A DNA stretch of 64,000 bases from JAPLKB01 sp964429485 (GTDB taxonomy: Bacteria > Desulfobacterota > Syntrophorhabdia > Syntrophorhabdales > Syntrophorhabdaceae), in assembly GCA_964429485.1 (NCBI GenBank), contig CAYSBW010000005.1, positions 1 to 64,000 of the forward strand. The letters run 5' to 3'. This document shows, piece by piece, positions 55,444 to 63,320 of this stretch (within the stretch, counting starts at the first letter, position 1; each line of letters begins with the position of its first letter). Made by a program: the position numbers and the translations under genes. The notes beneath the pieces are model-generated. The model did not search any database. It worked only from the letters and a program-made list of their open reading frames with translations, and was not told the origin of the DNA.

Positions 55444-55587
55444 ATAGCGCTGAAATATGTGTATGTAAATAAAACCTTTTCAAACAGTTGGGAGTCATAA
55501 GCAAAAAAAGGGGGTTAGTCAATCTGATGAAATTTGTTTATTGAGAACAGAATCCTTTTAACATCAACTGTGAAAAATCAAAAAGCT

Positions 55588-55601
55588 GCGCATATTTGCG
55601 C
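55588..55601. repeat. Short hairpin in the hcp leader
   Basis: GCGCA-TATT-TGCGC (55588-55601) lies about 30 bases before the hcp start in the 189-base tssC-hcp gap. It could stabilise or regulate the hcp message. No good promoter was recognised in this gap. Confidence 0.3.
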
Positions 55602-55632
55602 TACTAAATAAAAAATAAGGAGGAAATTGGCT

Positions 55633-56118
55633 ATGGCAATGACAATTTATATGAAAGTTACTGGAAAAAATCAAGGTGAGATACAGGGGGACTGTACTCA
55701 ACAGGGACGTGAAAACCTTATAATGGGTTATGCCATGGATCACAACGTAGAAATTCCTCGTGATACGCATACCGGGCTCCCTACAGGTCAGAGGATACAC
55801 AAACCCTTTGTTTTTAGTACAAACATGGGTAAACATGTGCCCAAATTGTTTCAGGCTTGTTGTTCAGGCGAGCACCTTGACGTGGAAATTACTTTTTTCA
55901 GAATCAGCGACAAGGGGCAGGAAGAGAAGTACTTTACCATCAAGATGAAAGAAGCCATTGTTGTTAATACCAGAGAATGGTTTCCCTTTACCTTCCTTGA
56001 AGAAAACAAACCATACAAACATATGTTGGATATATCATTTACTTATGAAGACATTATCTGGACTTATACACCTGACGGAATAGAGGCGGAAGACAACTGG
56101 AAAGCACCGAAAGCATAA
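55633..56118 (+). CDS. hcp: T6SS inner-tube protein Hcp (TssD)
   Basis: A 161-residue Hcp that stacks as hexameric rings to form the expelled tube. The sequence shows the Hcp beta-barrel pattern: IYMKVTGKNQGEIQGDCTQQGRE (about 5-27), QRIHKPFVFSTNMGKHVPKLFQACCSGEHL and DISFTYEDIIWTYTPDGIEAEDNW at the C terminus. The ATG at 55633 lies nine bases after AGGAGG; the TTG at 55627 is discounted. A strong terminator follows it, isolating hcp expression from the baseplate genes. Confidence 0.96.
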   Translation: MAMTIYMKVTGKNQGEIQGDCTQQGRENLIMGYAMDHNVEIPRDTHTGLPTGQRIHKPFVFSTNMGKHVPKLFQACCSGEHLDVEITFFRISDKGQEEKYFTIKMKEAIVVNTREWFPFTFLEENKPYKHMLDISFTYEDIIWTYTPDGIEAEDNWKAPKA

Positions 56119-56154
56119 GCAGCTACATTAACTCTAATCGGCATAAACAGAGTG

Positions 56155-56202
56155 CAGGAGGGTACGTATTTAAAACAAAAACCCTCCTGTATCATTTTTT
56201 TT
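56155..56202 (+). terminator. Rho-independent terminator after hcp
   Basis: CAGGAGGGT (56155-56163) pairs perfectly with ACCCTCCTG (56181-56189), followed by TATCATTTTTTTT. It lies 36 bases after the hcp stop and ends just before tssE. Read-through must be partial for the downstream genes to be expressed, unless they have another promoter. Confidence 0.85.
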
Positions 56203-56211
56203 ATTGCGCCA

Positions 56212-56631
56212 ATGAATAGTGAAACTCTTCTTGAAAGAATAAGAAATCTTGATAAGAGACTTGAAGAAATATCAGATCAGGAATCTCAGGGCAGTTTGTA
56301 CTCCATACTCCAGCATCTCCGTAAAATTCTTAATACTCGCCAGGGCAGTGTCCTTATAGCCGATGACTATGGTATGCCTGATCTTACAAATTTTCCAGGT
56401 GAGAACCTTTCAGAGGCAGCTGAAGAGTTGGAAGAAATTATGAAAACTATTATACAAAGGTATGAGCCCCGCTTGACAAATGTAAAGATAAATTTTGAAC
56501 CTGAAATCAACGATTATTCAACCTTGAGATTCAAATTGAACGCTGAAATCGTTACAAGAGAAGATACAAGAACCCCCGTGGTCTTTGAGACGGTTGTTAC
56601 ATCTGAAGGTATGGTAAGGGTAGATACATAA
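56212..56631 (+). CDS. tssE: T6SS baseplate protein TssE (gp25-like)
   Basis: A 139-residue gp25-like lysozyme-fold (inactive) protein that starts sheath assembly on the baseplate. Features: GSLYSILQHLRKILNTRQGSVLIADDYGMPDL (about 27-58), then IIQRYEPRLTNVKINF. The ATG at 56212 is chosen because the upstream frame from 56152 runs through the hcp terminator hairpin. No strong ribosome-binding site is seen, so translation may be weak. Confidence 0.9.
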   Translation: MNSETLLERIRNLDKRLEEISDQESQGSLYSILQHLRKILNTRQGSVLIADDYGMPDLTNFPGENLSEAAEELEEIMKTIIQRYEPRLTNVKINFEPEINDYSTLRFKLNAEIVTREDTRTPVVFETVVTSEGMVRVDT

Positions 56632-56644
56632 TTGTGATATCATA

Positions 56645-58378
56645 ATGTTTAATAAATACTACGAAGAAGAATTACAAAATCTCAGACAGCTTGCTGTGGA
56701 GTTTTCCAGGGCTCATCCTGTAACAGCTCCTATGTTGAGTGGACCTACCATGGACCCCGATGCAGAGCGTCTCCTTCAGGGTACGGCCTTTTTGACCGGT
56801 CTTTTGCACCATAAGATACGGAATGAATTTCCTAAACTTATTGATGAGGTTATTGATGTGATATTTCCTCATTACATAAGACCAGTGCCTTCGACATCGA
56901 TTGTTTTATTCGAACCCAAACCGAATGTACTTGAAATAGTGACTGTAAAAGAAGGTGTTGTCCTTTCGTCAAACAAGATTGATGGTACATTGTGTCAATT
57001 TCAAACCTGCTTTGAAATGGATATTCATCCTTTGCGCCAGATATCAACACAATTTTCCCGGACAGCAGGAAAAGGAATGCAGATAAGGCTGCTTATGGAA
57101 TTGACGGGAATTGATCTGTCACGTTGGCGCCCTGAACATCTCTGCTTTTTTCTGGGAGGTACACATACCCAGGCAATGGATGTTTTTATGCTTCTCAACC
57201 ATTCTTTAAGCAGGATTATTCTCAAGCCTTCAGATGGTGGTGAAGAAATAATATTACCCTCTGATGCACTTAAAGCAACAGGATTTGACGTACAAAAACC
57301 CCTCCTCTTCTTTCCGGTTCAATCTTTTTCAGGTTACAGACTCTTGCAGGAGTATTTTATATTGCCGAGAAAGTTTACTTTTATGGACTTAACAGGATGG
57401 GAAAAATGGACGAATCGCGGTAAAGGCAAAAAGTTTGAGATTTTACTCGAATTTGACGAAACCACCGATACAACATTGCACATAACAAATGATACTTTTA
57501 TCATAAATGCTGTGCCTGTAATCAACCTTTTCCGTTATGAAATGGACCCGATTATTTTTGACCACAAGACAGAAAAGTTAAAGATCATGCCATCTCTTGA
57601 ATATCCGGATCATTACCAGGTTTTTGATATAGAGAGTGTAACAGGCTATGAACAGGGCAGTATTTCAAAAAAGGAATATCTTCCTCTTTCTCTCTTTAAG
57701 GGGTCGGGAAAGGACAGACATGTATATCAGATAATCAGATCAAGATCACCGGTAAATAACAACCCTGAGGTATATCTTTCATTTGCCTATATGCATGATA
57801 TGCCGGAACCCAGGGAGGAGACCCTTTCCCTGACAGTGATATGCACTAACGGTAATTTACCGGAGAGACTTCAGATTGGAGATATATGCAAAGCCACTTT
57901 TAATTCACCTGAAATGCTTACCTTCAGAAATATACTGCCCCCCACCTTTGCAGTTGATCCGCCGACAGATCAGGATGCTGTGTGGAGGCTTATTTCTCAT
58001 CTTTCACTCAATTACCTACCTATGGCAAATAAAGAAAATCTCAAAGAACTTCTCAGTCTTTATGTATCACTGGAAGACAGGGACAAAGCAAGACTGGCTG
58101 CCAATCTGAAAAGAATTGAGGGGATACTCAACCTCCGCACTGAACCCTATGACCATCTCTTCAGGGGAAGGATTATGCGAGGTCAGAAGATTGAAATGAC
58201 GGTTCGTCATGATCAATTTGCAGGCATAGGTGATTTATACCTCTTCGGTTGCATTATGGACCGTTTTTTCAGTGCATACAGCAGTATGAATACCTTTACT
58301 CAGTTTAGTATGAAAGAAGTTCAGACCGGGGAAATATATCAATGGCCGATAAAGACAGGGGACAGACTTCTCAGCTAA
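56645..58378 (+). CDS. tssF: T6SS baseplate protein TssF
   Basis: A 577-residue baseplate wedge protein (VasA/ImpG family). The N terminus MFNKYYEEELQNLRQLAVEFSRAHPVTAPML and the following DPDAERLLQGTAFLTGLLHHKIRNEFP are hallmark sequences; the C-terminal LFGCIMDRFFSAYSSMNTFTQF is also conserved. It forms a TssF2-TssG complex bound by TssK. Its ATG lacks a clear ribosome-binding site. It overlaps tssG by 37 bases. Confidence 0.96.
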   Translation: MFNKYYEEELQNLRQLAVEFSRAHPVTAPMLSGPTMDPDAERLLQGTAFLTGLLHHKIRNEFPKLIDEVIDVIFPHYIRPVPSTSIVLFEPKPNVLEIVTVKEGVVLSSNKIDGTLCQFQTCFEMDIHPLRQISTQFSRTAGKGMQIRLLMELTGIDLSRWRPEHLCFFLGGTHTQAMDVFMLLNHSLSRIILKPSDGGEEIILPSDALKATGFDVQKPLLFFPVQSFSGYRLLQEYFILPRKFTFMDLTGWEKWTNRGKGKKFEILLEFDETTDTTLHITNDTFIINAVPVINLFRYEMDPIIFDHKTEKLKIMPSLEYPDHYQVFDIESVTGYEQGSISKKEYLPLSLFKGSGKDRHVYQIIRSRSPVNNNPEVYLSFAYMHDMPEPREETLSLTVICTNGNLPERLQIGDICKATFNSPEMLTFRNILPPTFAVDPPTDQDAVWRLISHLSLNYLPMANKENLKELLSLYVSLEDRDKARLAANLKRIEGILNLRTEPYDHLFRGRIMRGQKIEMTVRHDQFAGIGDLYLFGCIMDRFFSAYSSMNTFTQFSMKEVQTGEIYQWPIKTGDRLLS

Positions 58379-59388
58379 AAGAAAAGCTTCTAAAGGAAGG
58401 TCACCACTATTCCTTTATCCAAACATGCCGTCTGTTGCTTTATCTTTTAGACAAAGAGTCCGGAATTACGGAAACAAGGGATGGCGAAGAGCCTTCCCGA
58501 CATATACGCATAAGACCTGAACTTACTCTTGCTTTTCCTAAATCCGATGTGTCTGATGTAGAAATTTTTTCAGAAGAAAAAAACCTGTACAGAATTACAG
58601 CTACTTTTCTTGGTCTATATGGCCCTTCATCTCCTCTGCCGACCTTCTATACGGAAGATCTTCTTACAGAACAGGCACATGATCATAGTATCAGCAGAGA
58701 TTTTATTGATATCTTTAATTCTCGAATATATAAAATGTTTTTTGAGTGCTGGGAATTTTCAAGATTATTTTATCAGTTATACGAGAAAAAAGATGATAAG
58801 ACGTTGACGAGATTATTTTGCCTTATAGGTTTTGAAGGTGAAAAAATCAGGGAACTTATTAAAAATTCAGAGAGTCTTTTACGTTACACAGGTATTTTAA
58901 ATCAACTCCCGCGCTCTGCTGAAGGTCTGCGTTCCCTTGTGGCAGGCAACATTGGTGTAAATAGAGTGCAGGTTATCCAGTGCGTTGAAAGAGTTGTCCC
59001 TATACCCTGGAAGCAGAGATTTTCCCTTGGCGTTGGATGCAGCAGACTTGGTGAAGATTCCCATATAGGAGAAAGTATACTCGATAGTTCAGGCAAATTT
59101 TCTCTAAAAATAGGTCCTGTAGATTATGATACATATAAAAATCTCCTTCCTGATACTGATAATTTTCGTATAGTAAATCAAGTTGTCGGTGTTTATCTTG
59201 ATCAACCTCTTTTATGGGATATGGAGCTTCTTATTAAAGGTGAGGATACATCCATTGCCTGTCTTGGAGGTAATAACTGGTCAAGGCTTGGCTATGATGT
59301 ATGGGCAGGCAACCCTCTGCCGGAAACGTACAGGGTAAAGTTCCCGGGCCCTCAATCAAACGCAGGGATCGGGCAAAGTCATTGTTAA
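58342..59388 (+). CDS. tssG: T6SS baseplate protein TssG
   Basis: A 348-residue wedge protein (VasB/ImpH family). Typical motifs: YSFIQTCRLLLYLLD (near 23-37), RIRPELTLAFPKSDV, FLGLYGPSSPLPTFYTEDLLTE (about 92-113), NSRIYKMFFECWEF and LGVGCSRLGEDSHIG. The start lies within the end of tssF, in another frame, a translational-coupling arrangement. The 124-base gap to clpV shows no clear promoter. Confidence 0.95.
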   Translation: MADKDRGQTSQLKEKLLKEGHHYSFIQTCRLLLYLLDKESGITETRDGEEPSRHIRIRPELTLAFPKSDVSDVEIFSEEKNLYRITATFLGLYGPSSPLPTFYTEDLLTEQAHDHSISRDFIDIFNSRIYKMFFECWEFSRLFYQLYEKKDDKTLTRLFCLIGFEGEKIRELIKNSESLLRYTGILNQLPRSAEGLRSLVAGNIGVNRVQVIQCVERVVPIPWKQRFSLGVGCSRLGEDSHIGESILDSSGKFSLKIGPVDYDTYKNLLPDTDNFRIVNQVVGVYLDQPLLWDMELLIKGEDTSIACLGGNNWSRLGYDVWAGNPLPETYRVKFPGPQSNAGIGQSHC

Positions 59389-59512
59389 AGTTAAATATAT
59401 GCAGTTCTAATCTATATTCTATGTCAGTCAAAATGGAAATGGATTTCAATTTTTTGGGATAGTATCTCTGGACAGGCCAAAAAAAGGCTCAAATAATTGA
59501 CAGGAGGAAGAT

Positions 59513-62185
59513 ATGGTACAGGTTGACATCAAATCGCTTCTTATGCATTTAAACGGGGTATGCACAAAGGCACTCCAGAATGCGGCAGGTCTTTGCGTAT
59601 CAAGGATGCATTACGAGATTACCGTGGAGCATTTCATTACAAAGGTACTTGAGGAACAGGGATCGGATATTCCATTGATTGTACAGCGATTCGGCATTGA
59701 AGTCGGGAAGATACAAAAGGCAATAGGACAGTCTCTTGAGGATTATAAAACAGGAAATGCCGCAAAACCTGTATTTTCACCGCAACTTCTTGACCTTGTC
59801 CAGGATGCATGGCTTATTGCTTCTGTTGATCTTTCAGAAAGGAAAGTACGCTCCGGGGCAATGCTGCTTGCCTTTCTTGCCAGACCAGCCCTTTATGCTT
59901 CGGGACGCTATGCTGACATATTCAGGGATATCAGCATGGATGCATTGAAAAAGGATTTCTGGGCTATTACAAAATCATCAATTGAAAATGAGGCAATACA
60001 GGGTGGAGCTGGTGCTCAGGAATCATCTCCTGTGAGAGGTGATGGTGGTTTTTTAAACCGTTTTTGTATGGATTTTACGAGAAGGGCCGCTGCCGGTGAT
60101 ATAGACCCTGTATTCGGACGTGACAACGAAATCAGACAGATGATAGATATTCTTGGAAGAAGACGTAAAAATAACCCCATATGTGTGGGGGAACCCGGGG
60201 TAGGAAAGACCGCTGTGGTGGAAGGCCTTGCTTTAAGGATAATAAAGGATGATGTTCCAGATATGTTAAAAGGTGTTACACTCCTTGGTCTTGATATGGG
60301 CGCTCTTGAGGCAGGTGCGGGTGTAAAGGGAGAATTTGAAAACAGGCTTAAGGGTGTAATAAATGAGATAAAATCCTCTGAAAAGCCCATGATCCTTTTT
60401 ATAGATGAAGCACATACGCTTGTAGGCGCAGGAGGGGCATCAAGTGGTGGCGATGCGGCAAATTTATTGAAGCCTGCCCTGGCCAGGGGTGAGCTGAAAA
60501 CCGTTGCAGCAACTACTTGGACGGAATACAAGAAGTATTTTGAGAAAGACCCTGCACTGGCAAGGCGGTTTCAACTGGTTAAGCTCGACGAACCCGATGT
60601 TGACAGCACAATACTTATGCTGAGGGGTTTAAAAGAAAATTATGAAAAGGCACACAAGGTGGTTGTCAGGGATGATGCTGTGGAGACTGCTGCCCGATTC
60701 TCAGACAGATATATCACTGGAAGATTTTTGCCAGACAAGGCCATAGACCTCCTTGACACAAGCTGTGCAAGAGTAAAAATCAATCTTACAGCAAAACCTG
60801 TTGCTCTCGAAGCAAAAGAAAGAACGGTTGAAGCCCTGGAACGCGAAATAATGGCTTTGGACAGAGATAGACTCAACGGAGCTGATATTGATGAAGAGAA
60901 ATATGAAGACGTTGTAAAGAAAAAAAATGAAGTATCGGGTGAAGCTGATACAATTCGCGAACGCTGGTTAAAGGAAAAAGAAGCGGTGCAGAAAGTGCTT
61001 GCCGTAAGAGATGAACTGCAGGCTCTTGCTCCGGATGACGCTGAGAAGAAAACCGCCCTTAAAGCCGGTCTTGATGCGGCGGAAAAGGAGCTTGTATCCA
61101 TCCAGAAAGACAATCCCCTTATACGCATGGAAGTTGATCCCGAGGTGGTGGCACAGGTTGTTTCGGATTGGACCGGCATACCCCTGGGTAAAATGCTCAA
61201 GGACGAGGCTGAAACCATAATCCATCTTGAAGAAAGACTTAAAGAGAGGATCAAGGGCCAGGATGCTGCCATGAGCGCACTTGCCGAGGTTATAAGGTCT
61301 GCAAAATCGGGACTTAAAAACCCTACCCAGCCTATCGGTGTGTTCCTTTTTGTGGGGCCGAGCGGTACTGGTAAAACGGAATGCGGCCTTGTCCTGGCGG
61401 ATTTACTGTTCGGCAGTGAAAAAAATGTTGTTACGATAAATATGAGTGAATTTCAGGAAAGCCATACGGTCAGCCGTCTCATAGGCTCTCCGCCGGGATA
61501 TGTTGGATACGGCGAGGGTGGAATGCTTACCGAGGCTGTAAGGCAGCGTCCTTATTCCGTGGTACTCCTTGACGAGTCTGAAAAGGCCCATATAGATGTG
61601 ATGAACCTGTTCTACCAGATATTCGACAAAGGCATAGCAAACGACGGAGAAGGAAAGGAGATCAATTTCCGCAATACTATCATCATACTTACAAGCAACC
61701 TTGCATCGGATGTGATTCAGGAGATGACATCCGGTGAGGAAAAGTTCCCTGCCGATACCATTATGGGTGCCGTAAGACCGGTGCTTTCATCTCACTTCAA
61801 GCCTGCGCTGCTTGCCCGTATGACCGTTATACCTTTTAATAACCTGAATACGGACGCCATGAAACTTATTGTAGAACTGAAACTCAAGAAGATTGAAAAG
61901 ACATTGTTTGAAAACAACAGAATGATTATGACATACGCCCCTGCCGTAGCAGATGCCATAACTGCCCGCTGTACGGAAGTGGAGACCGGCGCGCGCAACA
62001 TTGATTACATACTTAACGGAAATGTGCTGCCCAGATTGTCCCAGACAATCCTGACGCATATGAGCGAGGGCGGGATGCCTTCATCTGTGTATTTTGATGT
62101 GGCGGAGGATGGTTCCTTTACTTTTGCTTTTAACGGTGAAACAAAGGAGGCAGAAAAAAAGACTAAAAAGAAAGGCAAGGCTTAA
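59513..62185 (+). CDS. clpV: T6SS AAA+ ATPase ClpV (TssH)
   Basis: An 890-residue unfoldase that disassembles contracted TssBC sheaths. The Clp N-terminal domain (about 1-155) is followed by AAA+ domain 1 (Walker A GEPGVGKTAVVEG near 225, Walker B ILFIDEAHTL), the coiled-coil middle domain (about 415-540) and AAA+ domain 2 (Walker A GPSGTGKTE near 614, VVLLDESEKAH). A Lys-rich tail ends the protein. AGGAGG precedes the ATG at good spacing. The following lipoprotein gene starts one base after its stop. Confidence 0.96.
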   Translation: MVQVDIKSLLMHLNGVCTKALQNAAGLCVSRMHYEITVEHFITKVLEEQGSDIPLIVQRFGIEVGKIQKAIGQSLEDYKTGNAAKPVFSPQLLDLVQDAWLIASVDLSERKVRSGAMLLAFLARPALYASGRYADIFRDISMDALKKDFWAITKSSIENEAIQGGAGAQESSPVRGDGGFLNRFCMDFTRRAAAGDIDPVFGRDNEIRQMIDILGRRRKNNPICVGEPGVGKTAVVEGLALRIIKDDVPDMLKGVTLLGLDMGALEAGAGVKGEFENRLKGVINEIKSSEKPMILFIDEAHTLVGAGGASSGGDAANLLKPALARGELKTVAATTWTEYKKYFEKDPALARRFQLVKLDEPDVDSTILMLRGLKENYEKAHKVVVRDDAVETAARFSDRYITGRFLPDKAIDLLDTSCARVKINLTAKPVALEAKERTVEALEREIMALDRDRLNGADIDEEKYEDVVKKKNEVSGEADTIRERWLKEKEAVQKVLAVRDELQALAPDDAEKKTALKAGLDAAEKELVSIQKDNPLIRMEVDPEVVAQVVSDWTGIPLGKMLKDEAETIIHLEERLKERIKGQDAAMSALAEVIRSAKSGLKNPTQPIGVFLFVGPSGTGKTECGLVLADLLFGSEKNVVTINMSEFQESHTVSRLIGSPPGYVGYGEGGMLTEAVRQRPYSVVLLDESEKAHIDVMNLFYQIFDKGIANDGEGKEINFRNTIIILTSNLASDVIQEMTSGEEKFPADTIMGAVRPVLSSHFKPALLARMTVIPFNNLNTDAMKLIVELKLKKIEKTLFENNRMIMTYAPAVADAITARCTEVETGARNIDYILNGNVLPRLSQTILTHMSEGGMPSSVYFDVAEDGSFTFAFNGETKEAEKKTKKKGKA

Positions 62186-62186
62186 C

Positions 62187-63056
62187 ATGAAGCCAGTTCA
62201 ATATTTTATTTGTTTCATAGCCATTGCAATCATATTTGCAGCAGCCGGCTGCGGCGGCAAGAAGGGGGTTCTAAAGAGAGATTACAGCAGTGGCGGCCCG
62301 ATCATACAGGTTGACCCTGCCATACTTCTTGTCGATGAGACACTCTGGCAAACGGTAAACGAAAATACGAAGAGAAAGGTGTACTTCAATGACCGTCTTA
62401 CAATGGAAATACTTGAAATTGATAAATCCGAGGCGTCTAAGGATATATCCTTCGTTCACAGGCCTGAAGATATAATAGGGTATGTCATGGAAGGAAGTTT
62501 TATCATTGCCGTTGGAAAGCAGACAAAACAGATAAACCAGGGGGGTGTATACATAATACCTTCCAATACACCCCACAACGTTATTGCATCAACATCAAAG
62601 GCAAAATTGATGAATGTCTATACGCCGGCAAGAGAGGATTTGCGTCCAGGCCCGGAGGAAATACAGAGGTTTAACGAAAACGACATAAAAAGTTTTGTAT
62701 ATAAATGGTTCGGCCTTTTCGACGAAAAGGCATCTGCATATTCTTTAAGGGGTTTTCTTGCAGTACAGGGTTTGAATATGGAGCTTCCGGATATCAGGAT
62801 AGGGTCTCAGGATACTTTTGAAAACTGGTATAAAATCCGATTAAATACAATTGACTGGAGTAGAAGTGAACTCGATACGGTCAGTATTGCCTTCAAGGGA
62901 AAAAAACAGTACTCAGCGGATATTTCTCTCGTTGCAAGTGAGAGAAACTATAACGGGACGGTTGTAAAGAAAAAATTCAGGGAGAGCTGGATCATTATTG
63001 ATACGGGAGAATTGTTGCCGAGAATATTGAGTCGGATTGTTCAGGAGATGAAATAA
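62187..63056 (+). CDS. T6SS-linked lipoprotein with a cupin domain, function unknown
   Basis: A 289-residue predicted lipoprotein: leader with hydrophobic segment about 6-19 and lipobox AAGC, then GGKK, which allows outer-membrane sorting. A cupin-like beta-barrel (about 75-150) includes IGYVMEGSFIIAVGKQTKQINQGGVYIIPSNTPHNV. The usual cupin metal histidines are mostly absent (one His in PHNV). The C-terminal part (about 175-289) is alpha+beta and somewhat like NTF2/SnoaL folds, but this is uncertain. The start at 62187 follows the clpV stop by one base; the longer frame from 62094 lies inside clpV. It is not a core T6SS gene. Confidence 0.75.
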   Translation: MKPVQYFICFIAIAIIFAAAGCGGKKGVLKRDYSSGGPIIQVDPAILLVDETLWQTVNENTKRKVYFNDRLTMEILEIDKSEASKDISFVHRPEDIIGYVMEGSFIIAVGKQTKQINQGGVYIIPSNTPHNVIASTSKAKLMNVYTPAREDLRPGPEEIQRFNENDIKSFVYKWFGLFDEKASAYSLRGFLAVQGLNMELPDIRIGSQDTFENWYKIRLNTIDWSRSELDTVSIAFKGKKQYSADISLVASERNYNGTVVKKKFRESWIIIDTGELLPRILSRIVQEMK

Positions 63057-63131
63057 AAAGCGCATTCAGCCGTTTGCAGGTCAAGGTTCTCAAGTGTTGT
63101 TGGGGAGCAGCCGGTCATTGGCTGAACAAGA

Positions 63132-63161
63132 ATGCCGAACTGCTTCGGCATAGGTTTTTTT
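63132..63161 (+). terminator. Rho-independent terminator before vgrG
   Basis: ATGCCGAA (63132-63139) pairs with TTCGGCAT (63144-63151) around CTGC, followed by AGGTTTTTTT. It lies 75 bases after the cupin lipoprotein stop, ends the main T6SS unit and implies a separate promoter for vgrG, although no clear one was recognised in 63162-63320. Confidence 0.85.
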
Positions 63162-63320
63162 CAAGGCGACACCCGGCAAGAACGTATCGGATGTAAAAAT
63201 AGAAAAACACACTGGTTATGACAAACCGACAGATCAGGATCAAAGATATCGTAATGTTTGCGGAAACAGCAGGCCGGTTGATATGAAAATTGACTGCCGA
63301 TTTTGTAAGGAGGCATGAAT

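Noticed and set aside
55444..55632. A sigma-54 promoter before hcp
   Set aside because: The closest match (GG then GC in the TTGGGAGTCATAAGC stretch) has nine bases between the dinucleotides rather than the required ten.
56152..56211. A longer TssE start at a GTG
   Set aside because: The extra residues would be encoded by the hcp terminator hairpin and do not resemble the TssE N terminus.
60640..61272. A 210-codon open frame antisense to clpV
   Set aside because: It lies wholly inside clpV, is Ser/Phe-rich as expected of a reverse-frame shadow, and has no ribosome-binding site or recognisable domain.
62094..62186. A longer start for the cupin lipoprotein inside clpV
   Set aside because: It would add a basic non-signal sequence before a good lipoprotein signal; the ATG at 62187 right after the clpV stop fits much better.
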